Shown: positions 8,176 through 15,789 of the stretch, one piece after another
Layout of the letters: the number at the start of each line of letters is the position of its first letter
How positions within the stretch are numbered: position 1 is the first letter of the stretch
Origin: Bacillota bacterium
Lineage (GTDB): Bacteria; Bacillota; Clostridia; Acetivibrionales; DTU013
DNA length: 37,643 nucleotides
Reading direction: 5' to 3'
Assembly: GCA_023411715.1 (NCBI GenBank)
Contig: JAEYOM010000097.1
Coordinates: forward strand, 1 to 37,643
Notes under the pieces: model-generated
What the model saw: only the letters and a program-made list of their open reading frames with translations
Database searches by the model: none
Told to the model about the DNA's origin: nothing
Program-made: the position numbers and the translations under genes

Positions 8176-9204
8176 TCACCTCTGCACCCGCCCGGAGGCG
8201 TCACCTTTCATCAGCTTTTCGACTTCTTCGGCAGATACGCGGTTAAAATCTCCAGATATAGAATGCTTGAGGCAGCTTGCGGCAACTGCGAATTCCAAAG
8301 CGTCTCTCCTGCTGTCGTAACGGTTCAATCCATATATCAGACCGGCAGCAAAAGAATCACCTCCGCCTACCCTGTCTACTATGTCGGATATGTCATATTT
8401 GCGGCTTAGATAGAATTCATTTCGGTCATGCAGGCAAGCCGACCATAGGTTGTGATCGGCGCTCACGCTTTCCCGGAGAGTAATTGCGATGGCCTTCATA
8501 TGAGGATATCCCGACAGAACCCGCTCGGCAAGCTTCCTGTATTGCTCTGCATCAAGTTCACCTTTCACAACATCGATATCAACCGAAATGCCCAATGATT
8601 TTTGACAATCTTCTTCATTTGCAACGGCAATATCTACGTATCCGGCCAGCTCCTTCATCACCTCCGGAGCAGACTTGCCGTACTTCCACAGATTCTTTCT
8701 GTAATTAAGATCACAGGAAACAGTCATGCCTTTGTACCTTGCAGTTTTTACCGCCTCCAGTGAAAGTGCGGCCGCCGATTCGCCTATTGCCGGCGTAATT
8801 CCTGTTATGTGAAACCAGGTTGCGCCGTCAAAAACCTTATCCCAGTTAACGTCCCCTGGCGCAGCTTCGGATATCGACGATCCGGCACGGTCGTATACAA
8901 CCTTTGAAGGCCTTTGATTGGCGCCGGCCTCCAAAAAATATATCCCCATTCGCCCTTTGCCCTTGACTACGCAGGAAGTATCAACGCCGAACTTCCTTAT
9001 TTCAGCAAGGCACGCATCCCCTATTTCATTTGAAGGAAGAACGGTCATAAAGGCCGTATTCATTCCGAAGTTTGCAAGCGAAACGGCTACATTGGCTTCT
9101 CCGCCTCCAAATGTAGCCTCAAACAACGGGGATTGAAGGAAGCGCTCGAATCCGACAGGTTTCAACCTGAGCATAATCTCCCCGAACGTTACTACTCTGC
9201 TCAT
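8176..9204 (-). CDS. kdgK: 2-keto-3-deoxygluconate kinase (PfkB family)
   Basis: Phosphorylates KDG to KDPG with ATP (EC 2.7.1.45). The 342-residue protein has the PfkB N-terminal substrate signature GGGEANVAVSLA (33-44), the KDG-kinase-like ITGITPAI segment (133-140), DLNYRKNLW (165-173), and the C-terminal PfkB signature DRVGGGDSFAAG (277-288), in which D283 is the catalytic base. The start is ATG at 9204 behind AAGGGGATG, 17 bases after the aldolase stop. It sits between its pathway partners, aldolase upstream and SDR downstream. The assignment is strong from family resemblance plus context; a fructokinase is the less likely alternative. Confidence 0.92.
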   Translation of the reverse strand: MSRVVTFGEIMLRLKPVGFERFLQSPLFEATFGGGEANVAVSLANFGMNTAFMTVLPSNEIGDACLAEIRKFGVDTSCVVKGKGRMGIYFLEAGANQRPSKVVYDRAGSSISEAAPGDVNWDKVFDGATWFHITGITPAIGESAAALSLEAVKTARYKGMTVSCDLNYRKNLWKYGKSAPEVMKELAGYVDIAVANEEDCQKSLGISVDIDVVKGELDAEQYRKLAERVLSGYPHMKAIAITLRESVSADHNLWSACLHDRNEFYLSRKYDISDIVDRVGGGDSFAAGLIYGLNRYDSRRDALEFAVAASCLKHSISGDFNRVSAEEVEKLMKGDASGRVQR

Positions 9205-9221
9205 TATTACATCCCCTTATC

Positions 9222-10184
9222 TCACTTTTTTTGCAGCAGATGCAGGGCAAATCCGCCAATCTCATTCCTGAGGTAAACCGCAGACGCCTGCTCCAGCGTA
9301 CCGTTTATGGAACTTATATCCAATTTCGCCCCGTTTCTTTCAAGATAGGCTGCCGCGCGAACTAGACTGTTTGTTCTCATCGCAATGTGCCCGTGCTGTC
9401 CTCTGCCCGGTCTTTTCATGATTTCGAAGGAAGTTCCGGAAAAATTGGAGCTGTTTCCCTGCTTTAACGGAAAACCGAACATGTAGGAGAGTTTTTCTGC
9501 TAATAATAGCGATTCGTCTGCGTTTTCGGCATTTATACCTATGTGAGCCAGTTCAAATCCCAGCATCAGCCGGACGGCTTCCGCTGTAAGCCTTGTTATT
9601 TCATCAAACCTGCCCTCATTTACAAGCTGCTCTCTGACCATCCAGCTGCCGCCGCAGGCAAGAACCTTATCAAAAGAAAGATAGCTCATCAGGTTTTTAG
9701 GGTCAATCCCCCCGGTAGGCATGAATTTCAAGGAACCGAAGGGCGCACTCATGGCCTTCAAAGCGTTTATCCCTCCGCAGGCCTCTGAGGGGAAGAATTT
9801 TACGACTTCCAGCCCGCACAGGACGGCTTCAGTCATATCCGACGGATTGCTGCAGCCGGGTGTAACCGGTATCCTTTCCTTCAGACAATATTCCACAAGC
9901 GGTCTGCTGAAGCCTGGACTCACTATGAATTTAGCGCCTGCATCAACCGCCCTTTTTGTCTGCTCTATATCGAGTATCGTACCCGCGCCGACCAGAAGAT
10001 CGGGGTACTCTTTTGTAATGCTCCTTATTGCAGCTTCCGCAGCTTCAGTCCTGAAAGTTATTTCAGCTGCGGGAAGCCCGCCATCAATCAGAGCCTTCCC
10101 GAGAGGGACGGCATCCCCGGCATTATCGATTTTAACTACAGGAATAATTCCCAAACTGCCGATCTTGTGTAAAATGGCATCCAT
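9222..10184 (-). CDS. eda: KDPG aldolase fused to a C-terminal VOC/glyoxalase-like domain
   Basis: Class I aldolase splitting KDPG into pyruvate and glyceraldehyde-3-phosphate. Residues 1-205 contain the Eda signatures: IIPVVKI, AEITFRT with E41 (general base) and R45, VGAGTIL, VVKFFPSE with Schiff-base K129, MPTGGI and ACGGSWM. From residue 212 a second domain starts (ELAHIGINAENADES, then GHIAMRT) that looks like a single VOC/glyoxalase-fold module of about 105 residues. I start at ATG 10184 because GGGAAG lies upstream at the right distance and family members begin at MDAIL; an in-frame ATG at 10205 is weaker. Normal Eda proteins are about 210 residues, so the extra domain is a real fusion. 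Its role is unknown. Confidence 0.9.
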   Translation of the reverse strand: MDAILHKIGSLGIIPVVKIDNAGDAVPLGKALIDGGLPAAEITFRTEAAEAAIRSITKEYPDLLVGAGTILDIEQTKRAVDAGAKFIVSPGFSRPLVEYCLKERIPVTPGCSNPSDMTEAVLCGLEVVKFFPSEACGGINALKAMSAPFGSLKFMPTGGIDPKNLMSYLSFDKVLACGGSWMVREQLVNEGRFDEITRLTAEAVRLMLGFELAHIGINAENADESLLLAEKLSYMFGFPLKQGNSSNFSGTSFEIMKRPGRGQHGHIAMRTNSLVRAAAYLERNGAKLDISSINGTLEQASAVYLRNEIGGFALHLLQKK

Positions 10185-10216
10185 ATTCAACACTTCCCTG
10201 ATCATTTTCTATTGAC

Positions 10217-10906
10217 CTATGCGCGGCCATACCTGTGGTACACTTCCTTAAATGATGCTCCTGCTGCAAGATCCCTTCTTGAAAGCTCTTCTTTTTTAGA
10301 AAGCTCTTCAACTCTGGCAAGCGCCTCCGGCAAAATAGTCTGAGGAATCACTATTACTCCGTCGGAATCGCCCAATATCCAGTCTCCTGGATTTACCTTC
10401 ACATAGCGGCTTAAAGTACCGGACATAAGTATCGGTATCTGACACTCCCTGGGCCTCCATCTCTTTTTTGATTCTACAGGCGATGTGTAGCGTGCGAAGC
10501 AGGACCAGCCGGTAATTTTCAAAATCCCCGCCTTATCCCTCGTGCCGCCGTCTATTACCGCACCTAATGCGCCGGCGTTTCGTGCGCCATAGCTCATCAT
10601 TTCGCCCCAGTGCCCGACCTGGTCGTCCTTTTCAGCATTTATTACAACAACACAGCCGGGGTAAAACCGTTCAAAAATAGCCTGGTTGTCGAAATCGGGT
10701 CTTGGCAGGTCGTCGTCATATCTTGGCTCACGCATTCCCCAGTAGGTAAAAGCGGGTCCCGCTATTTTCATATCATCGCGGAGCGGTTTTATTCCAAGAT
10801 CCAGGCACTGGTCAGGAAAACCCATTTTGTCCAAAACGTCGTACATATCTGCGGAAAAGGATTTTATCAGTCTTCTTTGTATTTCAAAAATATCAAGTTC
10901 AGCCAT
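10217..10906 (-). CDS. RraA-family protein, HMG/CHA aldolase-like
   Basis: Member of the RraA/dimethylmenaquinone-methyltransferase-like fold group, whose characterised enzymes are Mg-dependent aldolases or oxaloacetate decarboxylases. The diagnostic motif is HWGEMMSYGARNAGALGAVIDGGTRD (residues 99-124, quoted in two parts: HWGEMM and GAVIDGGTRD), holding the phosphate/pyruvate-enolate site Arg123 and metal-site Asp124. It is followed by VNPGDWILGDSDGVIVIP. Length 229 residues is normal. GGAAT precedes the ATG. It lies 32 bases before the aldolase gene in transcription order, so it probably acts on a keto acid in the same route, or detoxifies one. The precise substrate cannot be read from the sequence. 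True RNase E regulation is unlikely. Confidence 0.82.
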   Translation of the reverse strand: MAELDIFEIQRRLIKSFSADMYDVLDKMGFPDQCLDLGIKPLRDDMKIAGPAFTYWGMREPRYDDDLPRPDFDNQAIFERFYPGCVVVINAEKDDQVGHWGEMMSYGARNAGALGAVIDGGTRDKAGILKITGWSCFARYTSPVESKKRWRPRECQIPILMSGTLSRYVKVNPGDWILGDSDGVIVIPQTILPEALARVEELSKKEELSRRDLAAGASFKEVYHRYGRA

Positions 10907-10947
10907 ATGGTTATTCCTTTCTTTTTGAATTTGACAGACAAGACAGG

Positions 10948-11967
10948 CTAAAATGTCAGAATAATTTTGCAGACCTTGTCGGAAGCTTTATCTGAAAGAT
11001 CGAACGCCTCCTGTGCTTTGTCAAACGGAAAAACATTTGATATTATTTTTGACGGGTCAACCTCACCGTCTCTGAACCAACGTATGACCTCGGGAAATTT
11101 GTTGTTGTTCAGTCTGGATCCCAGAATATCAAGCTCTCTTTTCATAATTTCTATAGGAGCTATTTTTGCAGGCTCGTTGGGAAAACCAAGTACTACCACC
11201 CTTCCAGCTTGCGATACAAGCCTTGAAATACATTGTTCCAGAATGGCCAGATTTCCTGTTGCCTCAAAAACCAGGTTTATCCCCTCACCTCCTGTAAAAT
11301 CCATAACTGTTTTATATAAATCCTGATCTTTTGAATTGACGATTATATCGGCTCCCATAGTATGCGCTTTATGCAATCTGCTATCGACGATATCCAGGAC
11401 AATGGCCTTTGCCCCTTTCCTTTTTACCGCCTGAAGTATGACCAGACCAATGGGACCGGCTCCGCAAATCAGAACCGTATCGTCGGATTTCAGTCTTCCC
11501 CTGTCTACAGATTCCGCCGCAATGCTGTACGGTTCTACTGTAGCAGCGATTTCCCAGGGCATATCGTCCGGAACCTTGTGAACATTGCCGGAGCCTACCT
11601 TGATGTATTCCCTGTAGCCACCGTCAACGTGAACGCCCAAAACTTTGACGCTGCTGCATACATTATGCCTCCCCGTCCTGCATGCATAGCAGTTTCCACA
11701 GGACAGCACCGGATCCACGGCAACCCTGTCCCCCGGTTTGAAACCCTTTACTGAGCTTCCTGTCCGGTAAACCTCCCCTGCCATCTCGTGTCCGATAATT
11801 CTGGGATATGTGGCAAATGCTGATCTTCCATGATAGATGTGAGAATCCGAGCCGCATATTCCCGCCGCTTTTATTTTTATAACCACCTCGTCCTCATCCG
11901 GTGCAGAAGGCATCGGTATCTCGGTTATAGCCAATTTACCAGGTTCCGTTACTGCTATCGCTTTCAC
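10948..11967 (-). CDS. Zinc-dependent medium-chain alcohol/polyol dehydrogenase
   Basis: NAD(P)-dependent MDR enzyme resembling sorbitol, L-idonate and threonine dehydrogenases. It has the catalytic zinc residues in AGICGSDSHIYHG (Cys) and IIGHEMAGEV (His-Glu), the structural zinc cluster CGNCYACRTGRHNVC with four Cys, Glu in ATVEPYSIA, and the cofactor motif GAGPIGL. I start at GTG 11967, giving MKAIAVTEPG, behind AGGGTGGGG; a GTG three codons upstream lacks spacing for its ribosome site. It is the first gene of the operon, directly behind the leader with palindromes. A role in oxidising or reducing a hexose or hexonate is likely, for instance interconverting an epimer that then enters as mannonate. 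Confidence 0.87.
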   Translation of the reverse strand: MKAIAVTEPGKLAITEIPMPSAPDEDEVVIKIKAAGICGSDSHIYHGRSAFATYPRIIGHEMAGEVYRTGSSVKGFKPGDRVAVDPVLSCGNCYACRTGRHNVCSSVKVLGVHVDGGYREYIKVGSGNVHKVPDDMPWEIAATVEPYSIAAESVDRGRLKSDDTVLICGAGPIGLVILQAVKRKGAKAIVLDIVDSRLHKAHTMGADIIVNSKDQDLYKTVMDFTGGEGINLVFEATGNLAILEQCISRLVSQAGRVVVLGFPNEPAKIAPIEIMKRELDILGSRLNNNKFPEVIRWFRDGEVDPSKIISNVFPFDKAQEAFDLSDKASDKVCKIILTF

Positions 11968-12017
11968 TTTCCCCACCCTTTCGGAAATTATTTATTCACG
12001 TCTTTTGTTACAAATCT

Positions 12018-12067
12018 CCTGTATCGACAGGCGAAATGGAGGATACAAAAGCATTTTCGGCCTCCAT
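12018..12067 (-). other. Leader hairpins of the sugar-acid operon
   Basis: Two inverted repeats lie between the putative promoter and the first gene. CCTGT/ACAGG with a 4-base loop sits at 12018-12031, and ATGGAGG at 12036-12042 pairs with CCTCCAT at 12061-12067 across an 18-base loop. They would form in the 5' untranslated RNA. No known riboswitch consensus was recognised. Confidence 0.35.
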
Positions 12068-12101
12068 ACTAAAATTATCTTAGCTAAACGAACCGGATAA
12101 T

Positions 12102-12130
12102 TAAATAAAGGATTCTATAAATAGATTCAA
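12102..12130 (-). promoter_or_regulatory. Candidate promoter of the sugar-acid operon
   Basis: On the minus strand TTGAAT (plus-strand 12125-12130) and TATTTA (12102-12107) are separated by exactly 17 bases, about 135 bases upstream of the dehydrogenase start. It lies just downstream of the preceding gene's terminator, consistent with an independent promoter. The match to consensus is moderate. Confidence 0.45.
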
Positions 12131-12153
12131 AATTCTACTCATTTAGATTCTAA
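12114..12153. repeat. Two short palindromes overlapping the operon promoter; possible operators
   Basis: TCTATAAATAGA at 12114-12125 (5-bp arms, 2-base centre) lies between the candidate -35 and -10, and TTAGATTCTAA at 12143-12153 (5-bp arms, 1-base centre) lies just upstream. Both share an AGATTC core in the same orientation. Their position is where a repressor or activator of the operon would bind. No regulator of GntR, LacI or DeoR type is encoded in the window; the AraC-type YesN proteins are the available candidates. Confidence 0.35.
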
Positions 12154-12159
12154 GCAAGT

Positions 12160-12184
12160 AAAAAAGGCAGCCGGTTTGGCTGCC
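12160..12184 (-). terminator. Rho-independent terminator after the mutarotase-fold gene
   Basis: Read on the minus strand, GGCAGCC, a 5-base loop and GGCTGCC form a perfect 7-bp GC-rich stem followed directly by TTTTTT. It begins about 22 bases after the stop codon of the gene ending at 12206. It separates the GH38/mutarotase unit from the downstream sugar-acid operon. Confidence 0.88.
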
Positions 12185-12205
12185 CCAATCTTCAGAAATA
12201 TAGTC

Positions 12206-13093
12206 CTATTCTGCATAAAAGCTATAATTCCTTGCCCAGCCCAATTCTTCCCCCGGATCTAAACGAATGTCGATAAACACCTCGGGACATACGACATGTT
12301 TCATCCCCCACAAAGCGATCTTTACAGGCCTGAAACTGTCATATTCCTTAACTCCCGCTTTTGACGGCATGTTATAAAGATCCCATGAGCAATCCTTCCC
12401 GGAACCATAGCCTTTAATTATGCAATAAAACTGACCGTCCCACTCCTCATCCTTCCAGGAAAAATTATTGTCATTTTTATATACTATCTGCTCAGTCATT
12501 TTATCCGTGACAATGTCGTATGGAAATTTTAAAACATATCCTTTCCCAACCTTTTCATTATCTATGCCAATAAAATTATGACAGTATTCTGTTGTATGAA
12601 TAGCCTTTCTACCGGTATTCTTCAGGAAATACTCCATTTTCAGGCTGGTACCTTCCAGCGTGATTTTTTTATAGTATTTTAAAGTATACCCATTATCATT
12701 TGCCGCTTTCTGACTGAATTCGATGAAATTATCCTTTATTTTGACCATGGTGCCGTAGGGTGTGAAATTATACCTTCTGAAGAAGTCGTACTTCGAATCA
12801 TCGCTCTTTAGAACGTTTCCAACACCCAATTTGGGGAAATATCCGCCTGTTTCAGTCTCGCAGTATCCGATAGGTTCATGTATGCCAAATTCCCCGCATA
12901 GGCCGTACCCTCCCGATCCTTCTCCCGGGATCAAAGACTCGGGTACGCAGAAGGAATGCTTTCCATCAAGAGTAACCTGCGTCACAAACCCATTCCAGTC
13001 AAATCTGCTGCCTTTATAAAAAGTACCGGGTAAGGCAACCTCCACTTGTAAAATACTATTTCCAAGAAAAATAAATTCTCCGTTTTTATTCAT
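12206..13093 (-). CDS. Galactose-mutarotase-fold protein of unknown specificity
   Basis: 295 residues, no signal peptide, no close family I can name. The sequence is beta-rich and resembles aldose-1-epimerase-superfamily proteins: an N-terminal GTFYKGSRFDWNGFVTQVTLDGKHSFC, quoted here as YKGSRFDWNG and TQVTLDGKHSF, a Gly-rich GSGGYGLCGEFGI-HEPIGY stretch, FPKLGVGNV, and TEYCHNFIGID (about residues 168-178) where the mutarotase catalytic His would be expected. It lies 60 bases downstream of a GH38-like gene, with AAAGGCG before its ATG, and a strong terminator follows. This suggests it handles the anomer or epimer of the sugar released by that enzyme. That role is inferred only from position and fold. 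Confidence 0.6.
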   Translation of the reverse strand: MNKNGEFIFLGNSILQVEVALPGTFYKGSRFDWNGFVTQVTLDGKHSFCVPESLIPGEGSGGYGLCGEFGIHEPIGYCETETGGYFPKLGVGNVLKSDDSKYDFFRRYNFTPYGTMVKIKDNFIEFSQKAANDNGYTLKYYKKITLEGTSLKMEYFLKNTGRKAIHTTEYCHNFIGIDNEKVGKGYVLKFPYDIVTDKMTEQIVYKNDNNFSWKDEEWDGQFYCIIKGYGSGKDCSWDLYNMPSKAGVKEYDSFRPVKIALWGMKHVVCPEVFIDIRLDPGEELGWARNYSFYAE

Positions 13094-13153
13094 ATGGATC
13101 GCCTTTCAAACTAGTTCCTCCTGTCCTGGAAGTATCCTCTCCGCTTCCATCCG

Positions 13154-15688
13154 TCAGATATCGTCTGCAGTCAAGCGGAAGGTTCTTATCCCGTACGCAG
13201 GTATTTCCGCCGTTTCGGCGGCTTCCGAAATATCCTGGTGAAGCAGATTTACAGGAGTTATCTTTATCACCCGGCCTGCCAGCCTGACCTGAATTTTTGT
13301 GACGGCTTCGCCCAGATATTCGTAAAGGCGGATATACTTCCTGTTATCCCTTGTATATAAGGCGGATAAAATCATATTTGGACAATTTGCACCTGTTGCC
13401 GGATCGTTTATTGCTATCCTGAAGTTCTCAGGCGACAGCTTACCTCCTCTGGGTGAACCCGAAATGCCGATTACAGGGAGGTTATAGCTAATACCAAGCT
13501 TGTGGGCTTTCCCTATTTTCCATGTACCTTTATGAAAACTGACACTGTACTCCAGCGTATAGCTTCCATCCAGAAAGGCCTGAACCTCTCCCCACGAATA
13601 CTTTCCGCTGTATAAAAGTATATTGCTCATTGTCTGCCCGTTCCAGATATATCCCATCGTTCCATGGTTTGCAATCGTTATTCCCCTTGATTCATCAGAT
13701 GCGTCAACCCAACACCCGGCATTTATCTTTTCATTATGAGTTTCGCCCACTGAAAATGGAAAATCCTGTGCAACGCTTATATTGCCCTTTAAGGAAGGAG
13801 TGAAGTGAACCGTCAGTTTTTTTTCCTGGACAACGGGTTCATCCTTTCCGTCCCATTCGGACGGAATGCTCGTTTCCCCGATAGTCTCGCCATGGACTTC
13901 AAAAGTTGTCTTAAAGTCCAGACGCGGGTCATCTCTGAAAACAGTCACCTCTTCATTGAATTTGATACTTCCTGTTTTCCCGGTTATGTGAATCACAGAA
14001 ACAAGCGGTCCGTTTATTTTTACTGTGATCATATCGGGAACCGAAGAACAAAATCTATCATTTACGCAGGCTGTAAATGTTCCGTTGCCTTTATCAGGAA
14101 CCAGCAGTTCCCCGCCTTCGGAATCATATGCCATACATTCGCCGGTTACCTTGTTTATAGCTATCTTCCCCCAATTTGTAACAATAACGGTTTCATAATC
14201 CGTTTCATATGTCTTCATTCCCTTTTCGGGGTCCAAATCCTCATAAACGAAGTCAAGATTCAATAATTTAAAGCTGAGCGGATCCATGTTGACCGATACG
14301 GCCAATGTAGTCTGACTTATATACCCTCCCGGCTTGATTTCCGTTTCAATGACCTGATGTTCGAGTATTTCTCCGTCACAGGAGACTCTGAAGCCCTTCG
14401 GAAGCCTTTGTTTTTCTGATTTCACCCTAAAGGTAACCACTGAATTCCTTGTCCAGTTTGTAGGATTGTATACCGCAATTACCCTATCCGAATTCCTGGA
14501 ATAAAAATTGCTGAGTAATGCCTTAAAAGATGCAGTGGCAGCCGCATTTGCAAGTGAAATTGCCTCCCCGTAAAAATCTTTTGCCACGTCAAGCATTAGT
14601 TCACCGTATTCCCCTCCGCTTGAAACACCGCAGATATTTACGTCATGATGCTGAGCAATCAGCAGCTTTTTCCATGCACGGTCAAACGTTTCCTCCCAGT
14701 GGGCTCCCTTTGCCATGCTGTTCAGCGCTGCAAGCCGTTCTGCCGTAAGTATTGCGTTTTCAGCCTGACGCGACAGATTCCAGAAAATATTGCCTTGAAA
14801 TCCCCAGGGCATCTGAATCGGATAATCATCTATAACAGTATCCAGGAAAGCATCCTCTGCAGGAATTTCTTCAAAGGCTTCCTCGCCGGTTACCCAACGG
14901 TATCCGGGCATGTCGGAATAGGAGCAAAGGCGATTGAAGCCTCCGCTTCCGTCCTCGTCCCTGGGAAGAGGGTAGTCATCAATTCTCACAGCTATGGGAT
15001 AGCGCACCCCCTGTTCAAGGTAATGCTTCCTGAAAGGTTCAAAGTCGATATATCCCTCAAGCCCTATAATTATGCGTGTATCCCAGGTGTTTTTACCTAA
15101 GCCTCTGTTTTCACCGATATACGTCGGGATAGTTTCCACCCACGAGCCTTCCGGTGAACGCCAGCGAACCTTCGATGCGTTAATTTCGGGAGGAATACCA
15201 TACATTCCCCAGACCGTCCTGAGAATTGCCTTGTCTATTCCTACCTGCCTTAGTATCTGAGGCAGTTGCGGGAAAAAACCATGTTCATTCTGCATGTAAA
15301 TATTTATCCGGTAACCAATACGCTCATACGCTGTCCGGTCATATGTCAGATGCCTGATGTTGGATTCCTCTCCTATTGTACAGGACAGAGGTTGTCCGTA
15401 GCCTCCCGACGAAAGACTTATCCTGCCCGCATATTTATTGCTTACCCAATCCTTAAATTCTGCCACAAATGCAGGATCATTCTCGACCACCCAGTCCCAG
15501 GTGGCGCCTTCAATATGAAATCCCCACTTTAATTTGGGGAACTTATCCAGACGTGCAATGGAACGTCTCATATAATCCTTTAGCCCGCCGGGGCCGTCCC
15601 ATCCCTTCCACCAGCCCCATGCGACATAACCTCCGTGGTCATAGCTGCAAATACGCAGTATGGGTTCATATTCCCCTTTTGTCATCAT
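13154..15688 (-). CDS. GH38-like glycoside hydrolase, second copy, atypical active site
   Basis: 844 residues from the ATG at 15688, chosen because AAGGAGAAAGG precedes it; the longer open frame upstream runs through a terminator-like hairpin. No signal peptide. It shares with the protein at 3043-5466 the motifs CSYDHGGY (14-21), GGYGQPLSCTIGEESNIR (split: GGYGQPLS at 95-102, EESNIR at 107-112), NEHGFFPQLPQI (134-145), MPWGFQGNIFWN, and AQHHDVNICG. These fit the GH38 fold and its helix-bundle HHD motif. As in the first copy, the HxD metal pair reads H-G-G and the nucleophile position reads N134-E135. Overall similarity to the first copy is moderate, so they probably act on different linkages of one substrate. 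Confidence 0.8.
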   Translation of the reverse strand: MMTKGEYEPILRICSYDHGGYVAWGWWKGWDGPGGLKDYMRRSIARLDKFPKLKWGFHIEGATWDWVVENDPAFVAEFKDWVSNKYAGRISLSSGGYGQPLSCTIGEESNIRHLTYDRTAYERIGYRINIYMQNEHGFFPQLPQILRQVGIDKAILRTVWGMYGIPPEINASKVRWRSPEGSWVETIPTYIGENRGLGKNTWDTRIIIGLEGYIDFEPFRKHYLEQGVRYPIAVRIDDYPLPRDEDGSGGFNRLCSYSDMPGYRWVTGEEAFEEIPAEDAFLDTVIDDYPIQMPWGFQGNIFWNLSRQAENAILTAERLAALNSMAKGAHWEETFDRAWKKLLIAQHHDVNICGVSSGGEYGELMLDVAKDFYGEAISLANAAATASFKALLSNFYSRNSDRVIAVYNPTNWTRNSVVTFRVKSEKQRLPKGFRVSCDGEILEHQVIETEIKPGGYISQTTLAVSVNMDPLSFKLLNLDFVYEDLDPEKGMKTYETDYETVIVTNWGKIAINKVTGECMAYDSEGGELLVPDKGNGTFTACVNDRFCSSVPDMITVKINGPLVSVIHITGKTGSIKFNEEVTVFRDDPRLDFKTTFEVHGETIGETSIPSEWDGKDEPVVQEKKLTVHFTPSLKGNISVAQDFPFSVGETHNEKINAGCWVDASDESRGITIANHGTMGYIWNGQTMSNILLYSGKYSWGEVQAFLDGSYTLEYSVSFHKGTWKIGKAHKLGISYNLPVIGISGSPRGGKLSPENFRIAINDPATGANCPNMILSALYTRDNRKYIRLYEYLGEAVTKIQVRLAGRVIKITPVNLLHQDISEAAETAEIPAYGIRTFRLTADDI

Positions 15689-15727
15689 AGCCCTTTCTCC
15701 TTGTAATATTATATTGTTTTCATGGAC

Positions 15728-15751
15728 AAAACCCCGGAAAACCCGGGGTTT
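15728..15751 (-). terminator. Hairpin between the GH9 and GH38-like genes; terminator or attenuator
   Basis: On the minus strand AAACCCCGG and CCGGGGTTT pair across a 5-base loop, followed by TTTTG. The stem can extend to CATGG/CCATG with two single-base bulges. It lies about 40 bases after the GH9 stop codon and 40 before the GH38 start. A second small stem (GTCCG/CGGAC at 15772-15785) sits right after the stop. The short T-run suggests partial termination. Confidence 0.65.
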
Positions 15752-15789
15752 GCCATGCCCGCCCAACCTTTGTCCGAACGCGGACGTTT

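Noticed and set aside
15689..15766. N-terminal extension of the second GH38-like protein
   Set aside because: It would be translated through the terminator-like hairpin, and a strong AAGGAG site serves the ATG at 15688.
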